From NCBI GenBank assembly GCA_031284065.1, contig JAITAP010000014.1:1-37561 (forward strand): a DNA stretch of 37,561 bases, in the 5' to 3' direction. The position numbers and the translations under genes are program-made. Of this stretch, positions 24,695 through 35,267 are shown in pieces; the stretch's first letter is position 1; the number at the start of each line of letters is the position of its first letter. The notes under the pieces are model-generated. The model had not been told where the DNA came from and searched no databases. It saw only the letters and a list, made by a program, of their open reading frames with translations. This DNA is from Prevotellaceae bacterium. GTDB lineage: Bacteria > Bacteroidota > Bacteroidia > Bacteroidales > UBA932.

Positions 24695-25306
24695 ATAAAG
24701 TCTCAGTCTTACAGCCCGAATTTTGGTGGAAACAGGCCATCTTCGAGGCCAAAACCAACGGGAAGAAAACCGTTACCTCAACGCCGTAACGATTCTTCAG
24801 GGTACAGAGTTAATCGCGATATTCGCGTACCGCAAGTGCGCTTGGTTGGCGAAAATATTACGAACCAAGGCATTTATTCATTGTCGGAGGCGCAGAAAAT
24901 GGCAGAGGCAATGGAGCTGGATTTGGTCGAAATATCAGCGCAAGCCGACCCTCCCGTTTGCAAAATTGTTGACTTCCAGAAATTCCTTTACCAGCAGCGG
25001 AGAAAACAAAAGGAAATGAAAGCCAATACCGTAAAGGTAGAGGTGAAGGAAATTCGCTTTGGCCCTAATACCGGCGAGCACGACTACGCATTCAAGCTTA
25101 AGCACGCCGAAAATTTTTTGAAGGAGGGCGACAAGGTGAAGGCATACGTCTTTTTTCACGGCCGCGAAATTATGTTCAAAGATCAAGGCGAAGCAATGTT
25201 GGCGCGCTTTGCCAGCGACCTCGAGGAGTGGGGCAAGGTGGAAATGCTACCCAAGCTCGAGGGTAAGCGCATGAACATGATTTTGGCGCCCAAATCAAAA
25301 AAGTAG
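24695..25306 (+). CDS. infC: Translation initiation factor IF-3 (probable AUA start)
   Basis: IF3 sequence ([23 protein letters not shown]...[31 protein letters not shown]). The frame is open back to ATA at 24695, 8 nt after AGGAGG (24681-24686); the ORF-track start GTG 24836 would truncate the N-domain. Confidence 0.88.
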   Translation: MKSQSYSPNFGGNRPSSRPKPTGRKPLPQRRNDSSGYRVNRDIRVPQVRLVGENITNQGIYSLSEAQKMAEAMELDLVEISAQADPPVCKIVDFQKFLYQQRRKQKEMKANTVKVEVKEIRFGPNTGEHDYAFKLKHAENFLKEGDKVKAYVFFHGREIMFKDQGEAMLARFASDLEEWGKVEMLPKLEGKRMNMILAPKSKK

Positions 25307-25391
25307 CAGGTGCAATTGCAGAGCGTTCACATGCCATCTGAAAGCAGGAAGTTTTGAAATATTATAACCCCAAAAAAAACAAACGAAGAAG

Positions 25392-25589
25392 ATGCCAAAA
25401 ATGAAAACAAATTCGGGAGCAAAAAAGAGATTTGTGCTTACCGGGTCAGGAAAAATCAAGCGCAAGCACGCATACTTGCGCCACATTTTGACGAAAAAAA
25501 CTACCAAGCAAAAGCGCAACTTGTCGCACTCTACGCTGGTTGCAAGCGTCAACATGAAGCAAGTGAGAGACCTGCTTGTAAAAAAGTAG
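25392..25589 (+). CDS. rpmI: 50S ribosomal protein L35
   Basis: [36 protein letters not shown]. Confidence 0.97.
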   Translation: MPKMKTNSGAKKRFVLTGSGKIKRKHAYLRHILTKKTTKQKRNLSHSTLVASVNMKQVRDLLVKK

Positions 25590-25696
25590 CAAAGCGCTAC
25601 ACAACTACTATTTTTTAACCGAATGAATTAGCAGGAAAGAGTTCCGATGCAGGGAAACGCTAACCATTCACAACCAACAAAAGGAGAGAAGAAGAA

Positions 25697-26041
25697 ATGC
25701 CACGTTCAGTGAACAGCGTTGCCTCGAGAGAGCGGCGCAGAAAAGTTTTGAAGCTTGCCAAGGGTAATTTTCTTGCCCGCAGCAACGTTTGGACGGTTGC
25801 CAAAAATACCGTCGAAAAAGGTTTGACCTACGCTTACCGCGACCGCCGCACCAAAAAGCGCAACTTCCGCTCGCTGTGGATTCAGCGCATCAACGCAGCC
25901 GTTCGCCCGCAAGGGTTAACCTACTCGGTGTTTATCAGTAAGCTTAACGCAAAGGGCATACAGCTCAACCGCAAGGTACTTGCCGACTTGGCAATGAACC
26001 ACCCCAGCGCTTTTGAAGCTGTAGTAAATGCCGTAAAATAG
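25697..26041 (+). CDS. rplT: 50S ribosomal protein L20
   Basis: [25 protein letters not shown]...[23 protein letters not shown]. Confidence 0.97.
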   Translation: MPRSVNSVASRERRRKVLKLAKGNFLARSNVWTVAKNTVEKGLTYAYRDRRTKKRNFRSLWIQRINAAVRPQGLTYSVFISKLNAKGIQLNRKVLADLAMNHPSAFEAVVNAVK

Positions 26042-26065
26042 CATAACGCCAAATGGGTAAAAATC

Positions 26066-26100
26066 AGCCGGAGCAGCAAAAATGCTTCGGCTGTTTTTCT
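26066..26100 (+). terminator. Rho-independent terminator after rplT
   Basis: AGCCGGAGCA-gcaaaaa-TGCTTCGGCT (one G.T) followed by GTTTTTCT. Confidence 0.75.
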
Positions 26101-26299
26101 ATGCCGGCAGGCGCATTTCACATGCCCAACAACGGAAAGGCTTCGGCGGCACGCTGTTTTTGAGCCGCTACTCCCCAAAATATCAACACGGAAGCAAAAC
26201 ATTATGTGCAATTTCTTATCTTTGCAAGTTATTTCGTCAGCGCAAATATTTGCCAAGCATAGTTACTCCGTAATTTTCAATTCTTAATTCTTAATTATA

Positions 26300-28957
26300 A
26301 TGACCTCACAAGAAATTCGCAGCGCCTTTCTGGATTTTTTCAAATCAAAGGAGCACCTTATTGTCCCCTCTGCGCCAATGGTGGTAAAGAACGACCCTAC
26401 GCTCATGTTTACCAACGCCGGAATGAATCAGTTTAAGGATTATTTTCTGGGCAACGCTACCCCCAGCCACCGCCGCGTTGCCGATACGCAAAAATGCCTG
26501 CGCGTAAGCGGCAAGCACAACGATTTGGAGGAGGTGGGGCACGACACCTACCACCACACCATGTTTGAGATGCTGGGCAACTGGAGCTTTGGAGATTACT
26601 TCAAAAAGGAAGCCATTGCGTGGGCGTGGGAGCTGCTTACCGGCGTGTTCAAAATTGACAAATCCCGCATGTACGCCACCGTTTTTGAGGGCGATAAGGC
26701 AAACGGCATTGAGGAGGACGGCGAGGCGCTGGAGCTGTGGAAGCAATTTCTGCCCGCGTCGCAAATCATTTACGGCAACAAAAAAGACAACTTCTGGGAA
26801 ATGGGCGATACCGGCCCCTGCGGTCCCTGCACGGAAATTCACGTGGACTTGCGCAGCGACGCCGAACGCGCCGAAGTTGACGGGGCTACTTTGGTCAACA
26901 AAGGCTTGCCCACCGTGATAGAAATTTGGAATTTGGTGTTTATACAGTTCAACCGCAAGGCCAACGGCAGCCTCGAGGCGTTGCCCGCCAGACATGTTGA
27001 TACGGGTATGGGGTTTGAGCGTCTCTGCATGTTGCTGCAAGGCAAAAAGAGCAACTACGATACCGACGTTTTCCAGCCCGTCATTTCAAAAATAGCCGAG
27101 CTGAGCGGGAAAAAGTACGGCGACAGCGATACGTGCGACGTCGCCATGCGCGTCATAGCCGACCACCTGCGGGCGGTGAGCTTCTCCATTGCCGACGGGC
27201 AGCTGCCGAGCAACGTAAAAGCAGGCTACGTTATCCGGCGTATCCTGCGGCGTGCCGTGCGCTACGGATTTACGTTCCTTGGGTTTAGCGAACCGTTTAT
27301 TTGCAAGCTTGTCCCCATCTTGGTTGCGCAAATGGGAAAGTACTTCCCCGAGCTTGAAGCCCAAAGAAGCTTGGTGGAAAAAGTGATAGCCGAAGAGGAA
27401 GCCACCTTTTTACGAACTCTCGAAATAGGCATACGGCTACTCGATTCCGAAATAGAAAAGCTGCAAAAAGAGGGCAAAGCGCAAATTGACGGGAAAACAG
27501 CCTTTGTGCTGTACGACACTTACGGCTTCCCATTTGACCTCACCGAGCTTATGGCGCGTGAAAAGGGATTGACCGTTGACCAAAAAACGTTTGAGCAGGA
27601 GCTGAACGCGCAAAAAGACCGGAGCCGCAACGCCGCTGTGGTAGAAACGGGCGATTGGGTAGAGGTAAAATCCGGCGGCAGTTTCGAGTTTGTAGGCTAC
27701 GATACGTGCGAAGCGGAAGCCGAGATTGTGCGCTACCGCAAGGTGAAAAGCAAGGGCAAGGAGCAGTATCAGGTGGCGCTCAACGTTACGCCTTTTTACG
27801 GCGAAAGCGGCGGTCAGCAGGGCGATACGGGCTACCTGCAAAGCGCGGACGAGCGCATAGAGGTGCTGAGCACGCACAAGGAAAATAACCTGACCGTGCA
27901 CATCACCGCCCGCCTGCCGCAAAATGTGAGCGCACCGTTGCTCGCCGTTGTTGACGTTGAGAAGCGCACGGCAACGGCCAACAACCACTCGGCGACTCAC
28001 CTGCTCCACTACGCGCTGCGCGAGGCGCTGGGGAAGCACGTGGAGCAAAAAGGCTCTATGGTCTCGTCCGGCAGCTTGCGCTTTGACTTTTCGCATTTTC
28101 AAAAGGTAACAGATGAGGAGATAGCGCACGTGGAGCAGCTGGTGAATAAGCTTATTCGCAAAAACGCTGCGCTTGTTGAGCGTCGCTCCGTAACGATGAA
28201 AGCGGCAAAAGAGCTGGGCGCAATGGCGCTGTTTGGCGAGAAATACGGCGATAGCGTTCGCGTTATTCAGCTGGGCGATTCGGTGGAGCTGTGCGGCGGA
28301 ACGCACGTGAAGGCTACCGGGCAAATCGGGCTGTTCAAAATCACGTCGGAGACGGCAATTTCGGCGGGGGTGCGGCGCATAGAAGCGGTAACGGGCGAAA
28401 ACGCCGAGCAGGTAGTGTACCACCTGCAAAATCTGTTCAGGGAAATAAGCGCATTTTTCCACAATACGCCAAATCTACTGTCCGCCATAAAAAAGACAAT
28501 TGGCGAAAACGCCGATTTGCAAAAGCAAGTAGAGTCCTACATAAAAGAACACCTCGCCACGTTCAGGAGCGAGCTGCTTAGCCGCGCGGTGGATAAAGGC
28601 GAGTACAGGCTGGTAACGTTACAGGAGGTGGATACGCAAGCGGAAAGGCGGATGAATTTTTCGCCTGATTTTGCGAAAGAGCTGGCGTTTCAGCTGCGCA
28701 CTTCGGCGTCCGACGTTGTTTTTGCAATGACAGGCGTATTCGGCGGCAAGCCCGCCATCACGCTCATGCTTGGCGATGATGTAGTAAAAAAAGGCCTCAA
28801 CGCCGCGCAAATTGTGCGCGAAGCGGCCAAGCACATAGCGGGCAGCGGTGGGGGGCAACCATTCTTTGCGACGGCGGGCGGAAAGAATTGCGAGGGGTTA
28901 AACGCCGCTTTACAGAAAATAATAGAGCTGATAGACAGCCACATAGAAGCGTTATAG
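26300..28957 (+). CDS. alaS: Alanyl-tRNA synthetase
   Basis: 885 aa; [19 protein letters not shown]...[15 protein letters not shown]; editing domain [16 protein letters not shown]...[13 protein letters not shown]. Confidence 0.97.
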   Translation: MTSQEIRSAFLDFFKSKEHLIVPSAPMVVKNDPTLMFTNAGMNQFKDYFLGNATPSHRRVADTQKCLRVSGKHNDLEEVGHDTYHHTMFEMLGNWSFGDYFKKEAIAWAWELLTGVFKIDKSRMYATVFEGDKANGIEEDGEALELWKQFLPASQIIYGNKKDNFWEMGDTGPCGPCTEIHVDLRSDAERAEVDGATLVNKGLPTVIEIWNLVFIQFNRKANGSLEALPARHVDTGMGFERLCMLLQGKKSNYDTDVFQPVISKIAELSGKKYGDSDTCDVAMRVIADHLRAVSFSIADGQLPSNVKAGYVIRRILRRAVRYGFTFLGFSEPFICKLVPILVAQMGKYFPELEAQRSLVEKVIAEEEATFLRTLEIGIRLLDSEIEKLQKEGKAQIDGKTAFVLYDTYGFPFDLTELMAREKGLTVDQKTFEQELNAQKDRSRNAAVVETGDWVEVKSGGSFEFVGYDTCEAEAEIVRYRKVKSKGKEQYQVALNVTPFYGESGGQQGDTGYLQSADERIEVLSTHKENNLTVHITARLPQNVSAPLLAVVDVEKRTATANNHSATHLLHYALREALGKHVEQKGSMVSSGSLRFDFSHFQKVTDEEIAHVEQLVNKLIRKNAALVERRSVTMKAAKELGAMALFGEKYGDSVRVIQLGDSVELCGGTHVKATGQIGLFKITSETAISAGVRRIEAVTGENAEQVVYHLQNLFREISAFFHNTPNLLSAIKKTIGENADLQKQVESYIKEHLATFRSELLSRAVDKGEYRLVTLQEVDTQAERRMNFSPDFAKELAFQLRTSASDVVFAMTGVFGGKPAITLMLGDDVVKKGLNAAQIVREAAKHIAGSGGGQPFFATAGGKNCEGLNAALQKIIELIDSHIEAL

Positions 28958-29010
28958 CTTTTAATGAGATAAGTTAACGTTCTTTGAGCATCAAAACCTC
29001 GAAATTGAAT

Positions 29011-29103
29011 TACCTTTGTAGTGTGCGAAAGCACAGTAGAGTTTTTTCATAGGTTAAGTTTTAGGTTAGAAGGCCCGCTCTCGTGTAGAGCGGGTTTTTT
29101 TTT
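29011..29103 (+). ncRNA. Candidate small RNA between alaS and yggS
   Basis: TACCTTTG -7 element (29011-29018), GTGC-GAAA-GCAC hairpin (29023-29034), then a strong rho-independent terminator ~70 nt downstream. Confidence 0.4.
29074..29103 (+). terminator. Rho-independent terminator
   Basis: CCCGCTCT-cgtgt-AGAGCGGG followed by a T9 run. Confidence 0.85.
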
Positions 29104-29764
29104 ACCTCCCTCCAAAAATCAGCGTGCCGATGCGAACCAGCGTAGCGCCCTCTTCGACGGCAACGGCGTAGTCGCCGGACATGCCCATAGAAATTTGAGT
29201 GAATAAATCGGGTAGGGGAGCGAGCGGTTTGCTCTGCCCGTGCAGCTGCCTTATGAGCCGAAACTCCTTGCGGACTTGCGCCATATCGCTGGTGTTGGAG
29301 GCCATGCCCATAAGCCCGCATACTTGAACGTTGCGGAGCGCGCCCACGTCGCCGGAGCGCAAGCAGCCAAGCAGCTCGTCGGGCAAAAATCCGAACTTTG
29401 TTTCCTCCTGCGCCACGTGCACCTGTAGCAGGCAGCGGGCGGTAATGCCCAATTTTTCGCAAGCTTTATTCACCTCGTGCAGCAGCTTCACGCTGTCTAT
29501 GGAGTGAATGAGGTGGGCGCAGGGCGCTACCATTTTTACCTTGTTGCTTTGCAGGTGCCCGATGAAGTGCCAGCGAATATCTCGCGGCAGCGCCGACGCT
29601 TTTTGAAGCAACTCCTGCGGACGGTTCTCCCCAAAATCGCGCTGACCCGCGCCGTATGCAACCATGACGGCTTCGCTGCTGTGCGTTTTCGATACAGCTA
29701 TCAGCGTAACGTGCGGCGGAAGCTGCGGCTTAATACGCTCTATATTTTCGGCTATTGCGGACAT
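29102..29764 (-). CDS. yggS: YggS family pyridoxal phosphate-binding protein
   Basis: LIAVSKTHSSEAVMVAYGAGQRDFGENRPQELLQK...WHFIGHLQSNKVK...GMSGDYAVAVEEGATLVRIGTLIFG. Confidence 0.94.
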   Translation of the reverse strand: MSAIAENIERIKPQLPPHVTLIAVSKTHSSEAVMVAYGAGQRDFGENRPQELLQKASALPRDIRWHFIGHLQSNKVKMVAPCAHLIHSIDSVKLLHEVNKACEKLGITARCLLQVHVAQEETKFGFLPDELLGCLRSGDVGALRNVQVCGLMGMASNTSDMAQVRKEFRLIRQLHGQSKPLAPLPDLFTQISMGMSGDYAVAVEEGATLVRIGTLIFGGR

Positions 29765-29767
29765 GGT

Positions 29768-31651
29768 TTAGCGGTATTGTACTATCTCCATCCAAGGGGT
29801 GTAGCGCAAAAGAAAAACGCCTTTGTTTTCGTAAGCGCCGCCGGGCATGATGGGGATAAAGTTGTAGGAAGATTGCAGCAAATCTTCGTGGTGAAAAGGG
29901 AGGCAACCCTCAAAATTCTTGCCATAGCGGTGCATTGCAGAAATGAAGTACAGCATTACGTCGTAACCCTGAAAGGCAAATTGCGACGGCTCTGTTTTGT
30001 AGGAGTAGCGGTAGCGCTGCACAAACTTTTTTACGGCCTCCGAATTGTAGTCAGTAAAGTAGGGTACGGCAACATGCAGCTTGAGCTCGTAAAAAAGGTT
30101 GAGCTCTATCTTTTCAAATTTTCTCCAATCGCTCGTTCCATAAATTGCTATATTGCACTTGTAGCGGTTGGAAAAGGCTTTCAGGTTAGACAGCAGCTCC
30201 GAAACAAAAGGTTCGTCCTGTGATGCAATAATTACCTTGTTTTCGATGTTGGGAAGGAATATTTTCAGGAAAGTTTCCTGATTTTCGCGTGGCTGCATAC
30301 CTATTTTGTACGATAAATTTTTCACGGTAGGCACGTGCACGCGGGTTTCGTATGCCCGATGCAGATGCTCCAGATACAAAGAGTCGTTTCGCACGGCTGA
30401 GTTGTAGTACATGTTGCTATCCCTTTTGGGCAGGTACTGCCGGTAGTCGTTACGCAGCTTTTGGCTCTCCTCTTCGTCGCGCTGCGATACAAGAATGATG
30501 TTGCTTTGTTCCGGGTTAAGGCGCTCATGCGTCAAGGCTTTTTGCACCTGACTGCTAAAGTCGGTAACAACCTGAAACACGTTAGCATATCCGTACAAAG
30601 AGGTGTCAATAGCCGTGAGGGGCGATACTATTTTTATGTTTCTCGATTTCGCAAATTTTGCAAGAGGGCTAAACAAGTCTTGGTACACAGGCCCAATAAT
30701 AATATCGGCCTTATCAAACACAGCGTTGCGCGTCCACGTGTTTTCGCTTATATTTTTAGAGTCAAGCACGTTGAGGTTAACGGACACACCTCTCAGGCTC
30801 AGAGTTTCGAGCGCCAACAGCGCGCCTTCGTACATTTCCGCAAAGCGAAATGATTTGTAAAGGTTGCTTTCGCTTTCATGGCTGCTTACATCAAACGGTA
30901 AGAGCATGACTACGTTGACAGGCTCTTTATACTTTTGGCTGCTATCGCATTGGGGAACAGCTATTACATTTGGCGTGCTGCTTTTTTTCAATCCGGACAT
31001 TGCAATGGGTATGTAAACTGTCTGACCGGCCTTGATTTTATCTGTTTTTTTGCTGAATATTTGCGGATTATACTGTTTGATAAAATCTATATCTACTTCG
31101 TAGAGGTTAGCGATGGAAAACAGCGTTTCTTTACGCTGCGCGACATGCTTTATGAGGGTTACCTCCGGCTCGCGGCTTTCGTTGTTATTTTCCGAGTTGG
31201 AAGACGTTGTGGCGGTAGCGTTGGCGTCAGGCGTTGGAATTTGCAGCACGGCGTTCACCGGAAGCGTTTTAGAAACTTTGGGGTTGGCGGCAAGGATGTG
31301 GTCCACGCTTACGCCGTACATGCGAGCAATGGAGTAGATGGTTTCTTTGGCCTGCACCACATGCTTGGCGAAGTACTTCGTGCTGTTGGCCGGCGTAAGC
31401 ATAATTTTGAGCCATTGCCCTGTTTTTAGCCCGCCGCTCAGCACGGGGTTGTCGCGCAGCAACTCCTCCATGCTCACGACGTAAACGCGGCAGATGGAGT
31501 ATAACGTTTCGCCCGGCTTTACTGCGTGCAGGTAGTAGCGGTTGTTGCCATCGGTAAGTATTTCGCTCGAGCGGGTAATAGTGGGCGGCTGTTGCTGGGC
31601 AGACAATGTGCAACAAAGTAGTATGGAAAATATGGCGAATATGAATTTCAT
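29768..31651 (-). CDS. LysM-repeat protein with periplasmic-binding-protein-like C-terminal domain
   Basis: Signal peptide; three LysM repeats (HAVKPGETLYSICRVY, HVVQAKETIYSIARMYGV, HVAQRKETLFSIANLYEV); type-1 PBP-like remainder. Confidence 0.85.
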   Translation of the reverse strand: MKFIFAIFSILLCCTLSAQQQPPTITRSSEILTDGNNRYYLHAVKPGETLYSICRVYVVSMEELLRDNPVLSGGLKTGQWLKIMLTPANSTKYFAKHVVQAKETIYSIARMYGVSVDHILAANPKVSKTLPVNAVLQIPTPDANATATTSSNSENNNESREPEVTLIKHVAQRKETLFSIANLYEVDIDFIKQYNPQIFSKKTDKIKAGQTVYIPIAMSGLKKSSTPNVIAVPQCDSSQKYKEPVNVVMLLPFDVSSHESESNLYKSFRFAEMYEGALLALETLSLRGVSVNLNVLDSKNISENTWTRNAVFDKADIIIGPVYQDLFSPLAKFAKSRNIKIVSPLTAIDTSLYGYANVFQVVTDFSSQVQKALTHERLNPEQSNIILVSQRDEEESQKLRNDYRQYLPKRDSNMYYNSAVRNDSLYLEHLHRAYETRVHVPTVKNLSYKIGMQPRENQETFLKIFLPNIENKVIIASQDEPFVSELLSNLKAFSNRYKCNIAIYGTSDWRKFEKIELNLFYELKLHVAVPYFTDYNSEAVKKFVQRYRYSYKTEPSQFAFQGYDVMLYFISAMHRYGKNFEGCLPFHHEDLLQSSYNFIPIMPGGAYENKGVFLLRYTPWMEIVQYR

Positions 31652-31713
31652 ACGAATTTTTCATCCATTAGATAGTAAGCCGCAAATTTACGTATTTTTA
31701 TTGAGAAACAGCA

Positions 31714-31745
31714 TTTGCGAATACCATAAAATTGTACTACCTTTG
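31714..31745 (+). promoter_or_regulatory. Bacteroidetes promoter for the thr genes
   Basis: TTTG (31714-31717), 20-nt gap, TACCTTTG (31738-31745), 65 nt upstream of the thrA ATG. Confidence 0.6.
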
Positions 31746-31810
31746 CCAAATTTATATATCATTGTTCTTTTCATTGATAAATAGCAGGTTATAAATTTTT
31801 GACGGTATAG

Positions 31811-34243
31811 ATGATAAGAGTACTGAAATTTGGAGGCTCGTCGGTTGCCACGCCCGAGAGCATACGAAAGGTAAAAGCAATTGTGGAGCAAAGCGCTGAT
31901 AATAAGTTTATAGTAGTATCGGCGCTGGGAGGCATAACCGACCAGCTGGTGAAGGCAAGCGCAATGGCGGCGGCGGGAGAAGACGACTTCAAAAAAGAGC
32001 TGAACGAAATAGAGCAACGCCACCTGAGCGCGGCAAAATCGTTGGTAAAACCGCAGCAGCAAGGGCACGTGCTGAGCGAGCTGAAGGTAATGCTTAACGA
32101 GCTCGAAGATTACTTACAGAGCATTGCGCGCCTGCGCGAGCTCACGCCCAAGCTACAGGACTACGTGCTGAGCTTTGGCGAGCGCATGAGCGCATTTTTG
32201 CTGAGCGAAACCATCGCCGACGCCGTCCTGATTGACTCGCGCAGCATCATCAAAACCGATAGCACGTTTGGCAAGGCCACCGTAGATTTTGCAAAAACGA
32301 ACGAGCTCTGCAAAGCGTCACTCTCCGACGTTAAAGGCCGCGCGGTGCTGCCGGGCTTCATTGCCTCCGACAAAAACGGCGCTACCACTACGCTCGGAAG
32401 AGGCGGAAGCGACTACACTGCCGCCATTCTTGCGGCTGCCATAGGCGCTTCATTCGTAGAAATCTGGACAGATGTGGACGGTTTTATGACCGCAGACCCG
32501 CGCAAGGTCGAGAAAGCGTACACCATTAAGCGCCTCAGCTACTCGGAAGTTTTTGAGCTGTCGAATTTTGGCGCAAAGGTAATTTACCCGCCTACGGTGC
32601 ACCCGCTGCTTTCTGCCGACATTGCCATGCTGATAAAAAACACGTTCAACCCGGCAGCCGACGGAACGCTGGTAGATGCTCACGCCGACACGTCAACCGA
32701 CCAAGCTATCAAAGGCATTTCATCCATTGACGATATTGCCCTCCTCACGCTGCACGGCGTTGGGATGACCGGCGTATCGGGCACCTCAAAGCGGCTGTTT
32801 AGCGCGCTGGCGGAGGCAAAAGTCAACGTGATACTCATTTCGCAGGCTTCGTCGGAGCAATCCATAACTTTTGCCATAGCGCCGGAGCACGTAGAGCCGG
32901 CAAGGCAAACCATAGAGCGCGAATTTGAGGCGGAAATACGCCACAAAACCATCGGGTTGAGGGTGGAGGACAAAATGTCCATCATTGCCATTGTGGGCGA
33001 AAATATGAAGCGTATGCCGGGCATATCGGGCAAACTTTTCAACGCCTTAGGCAAAAACGGCGTAAACGTGGTGGCAATTGCGCAAGGCTCGTCGGAGCTT
33101 AACATTTCAACCGTAGTTCACAAGCTAAACCTGCGCAAGGCGCTCAACGTAATTCACGAAGCTTTTTTTTTATCGGGCTATAGAGAGGTACACCTGTATA
33201 TAGCCGGGATTGGTACTGTGGGTGGAAATTTAGTGCAGCAGATACGGCAGCAGCGCGAAGACCTGATGAAAAATCATCGCCTCAAAATAAACGTGGTCGG
33301 CGTGATGAACTCTAAAAAAATGCTGTTCGACGTGCAAGGCATAAACCTCGACGACGTGAGGGGCGAGCTTGAGCGCAAGGGGACAACGCTAAGCCTGAAC
33401 AGCTTTGTGCAGCACATTGCTTCGGTGAACCTGCGCAACAGCATTTTTGTCGATTGCACCGCCAGCGGAGAGGTGGCGGATATTTACGGAATTGCGCTAC
33501 AGTCATTTGTGTCGGTGATAACGGCCAACAAAATTGCCTGCTCAAGCGATTACGCGCGGTACCGGCAGCTGCAAGACCTGTCGCGCATACGGGGGGTGAA
33601 ATTTTTGTACGAAACCAACGTTGGCGCAGGATTGCCCGTAATTAAAACCATAAACGAGCTGATGCTTAGCGGCGACAGGATTGTAAAGCTGGAGGCCGTA
33701 CTCTCCGGCACGCTCAACTTCATTTTTAACACCATCAGCGAAGAAATTACGATGAGTCAGGCCATAAAAATGGCTCAAGAAAAAGGCTACTCGGAGCCCG
33801 ACCCGCGCGTTGACTTGAGCGGAATAGACGTGCTCCGCAAAATTTTAATCCTCTCCCGCGAATGTGGCTACCCTTTGGAAAAAACAGATGTGGAGGTAAG
33901 CAAGTTTTTACCCGACAGCTGCTTTGACACGCCCACTATGGACATGTTTTTTGGCGAGGTGCAAAAGCTGGATGCGGACTTTGAGGCGCGTCGCAAAGCG
34001 TTGTACAAAGCGGGAAAACGCTGGCGGTTTGTAGCCTCGCTTGACAACGGGAAAGCCAAAGTCAGCCTGCAAGAGGTAGATGTTGCGCACCCGTTCTTCA
34101 ACCTGCAAGGCAGCGATAATATTATAACGCTGCACACCGAGCGGTATAGCGCACAACCTATGGTGATAAAAGGCGCAGGCGCGGGAGCGGCCGTTACGGC
34201 GGCCGGCGTATTCGGCGATATTATCAGGGTGGCGAATATTTAG
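31811..34243 (+). CDS. thrA: Bifunctional aspartokinase/homoserine dehydrogenase
   Basis: KFGGSSVATPESI kinase N-terminus, ACT region, HSDH domain (GIGTVGGNLVQQI...VLSGTLNFIFN). Confidence 0.97.
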   Translation: MIRVLKFGGSSVATPESIRKVKAIVEQSADNKFIVVSALGGITDQLVKASAMAAAGEDDFKKELNEIEQRHLSAAKSLVKPQQQGHVLSELKVMLNELEDYLQSIARLRELTPKLQDYVLSFGERMSAFLLSETIADAVLIDSRSIIKTDSTFGKATVDFAKTNELCKASLSDVKGRAVLPGFIASDKNGATTTLGRGGSDYTAAILAAAIGASFVEIWTDVDGFMTADPRKVEKAYTIKRLSYSEVFELSNFGAKVIYPPTVHPLLSADIAMLIKNTFNPAADGTLVDAHADTSTDQAIKGISSIDDIALLTLHGVGMTGVSGTSKRLFSALAEAKVNVILISQASSEQSITFAIAPEHVEPARQTIEREFEAEIRHKTIGLRVEDKMSIIAIVGENMKRMPGISGKLFNALGKNGVNVVAIAQGSSELNISTVVHKLNLRKALNVIHEAFFLSGYREVHLYIAGIGTVGGNLVQQIRQQREDLMKNHRLKINVVGVMNSKKMLFDVQGINLDDVRGELERKGTTLSLNSFVQHIASVNLRNSIFVDCTASGEVADIYGIALQSFVSVITANKIACSSDYARYRQLQDLSRIRGVKFLYETNVGAGLPVIKTINELMLSGDRIVKLEAVLSGTLNFIFNTISEEITMSQAIKMAQEKGYSEPDPRVDLSGIDVLRKILILSRECGYPLEKTDVEVSKFLPDSCFDTPTMDMFFGEVQKLDADFEARRKALYKAGKRWRFVASLDNGKAKVSLQEVDVAHPFFNLQGSDNIITLHTERYSAQPMVIKGAGAGAAVTAAGVFGDIIRVANI

Positions 34244-34293
34244 CGAAAAAGCGCAGCCGTAATCAAACGCAAAACCATAATCAGACGCATAAA

Positions 34294-35217
34294 ATGCCGG
34301 ACAAGCTCAAAATATTTTCGCCTGCCACAGTTGCCAACGTTGCCTGCGGGTTTGACGTGCTGGGCTTTGCGCTCAACAACCCCGGCGACGAAATCAGCAT
34401 AGCGTTCAACAGTAGCGGCGCTATTGCGCTGCGCGACGAAACGCCGTATGGCTTGCCGCTGTCGCCCGAAAAAAACGCAGCGGCCGTAGCGCTGCAATCC
34501 ATGCTTAATGCCCTGCAAAGCAGGCAGGGGTTTGATATTACCTTTTTGTCAAAAATCATGCCCGGTAGCGGCGTTGGGTCAAGCGCGGCAAGTTCGGCCG
34601 CCGGCGTGTTTGGCGCTAACGAATTGCTTGGTCGTCCGTTTACGCGCAAGCAGCTGGTGGAGTTTGCCATGCAGGGCGAGAGGGTCGCAAGCGGCTCGGC
34701 ACATGCCGACAACGTAGCGCCGGCGCTCATGGGCGGCTTCACGCTGGTGCGCAGCTACGCGCCGCTTGATGTTATTCCCATTCCCAGCCCTCCGGTATTT
34801 GCCGCTGTGGTGCATCCTCAAATTGAAGTACGCACGAGCGATAGCCGCAAAATTCTGCGTCAGGAAGTACCCATAAAAAAAGCTGTGGAGCAGTGGGGAA
34901 ACGTTGCCGGGCTTGTTGCCGGACTTTTTACCAACGACTACGACCTCATTAGCCGCTCGCTGCACGACGTGATTGTAGAGCCTGTGCGCGCGCTACTTAT
35001 TCCCGAATTTTACGCCATCAAGCAGGCTGCCATTGACGCCGGTGCGCTGGGGTGCAGCATTTCCGGCAGCGGGCCTTCCATCTTTGCCCTGAGCAGGGAC
35101 AAAGAAACGGCGCAAAACGTAGCGCAGGCAATGCACTATGGATTTGACCGGGTAGGCATTGAAAGCCACATTTTTGTATCGCCCATCAACAAAGAGGGGG
35201 TGCGGGTTAGCGAGTAG
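34294..35217 (+). CDS. thrB: Homoserine kinase
   Basis: GHMP-kinase motif PGSGVGSSAASSAAGV; C-terminal GCSISGSGPSIFAL. Confidence 0.95.
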   Translation: MPDKLKIFSPATVANVACGFDVLGFALNNPGDEISIAFNSSGAIALRDETPYGLPLSPEKNAAAVALQSMLNALQSRQGFDITFLSKIMPGSGVGSSAASSAAGVFGANELLGRPFTRKQLVEFAMQGERVASGSAHADNVAPALMGGFTLVRSYAPLDVIPIPSPPVFAAVVHPQIEVRTSDSRKILRQEVPIKKAVEQWGNVAGLVAGLFTNDYDLISRSLHDVIVEPVRALLIPEFYAIKQAAIDAGALGCSISGSGPSIFALSRDKETAQNVAQAMHYGFDRVGIESHIFVSPINKEGVRVSE

Positions 35218-35267
35218 CCCGACGCAAAAAAAATGCGTACTTTTGCCCTCACATTATCATTAGCAGA

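Noticed and set aside
24723-25019. 98-aa plus-strand ORF overlapping the infC start
   Set aside because: It is out of frame with the clearly conserved IF3 sequence.
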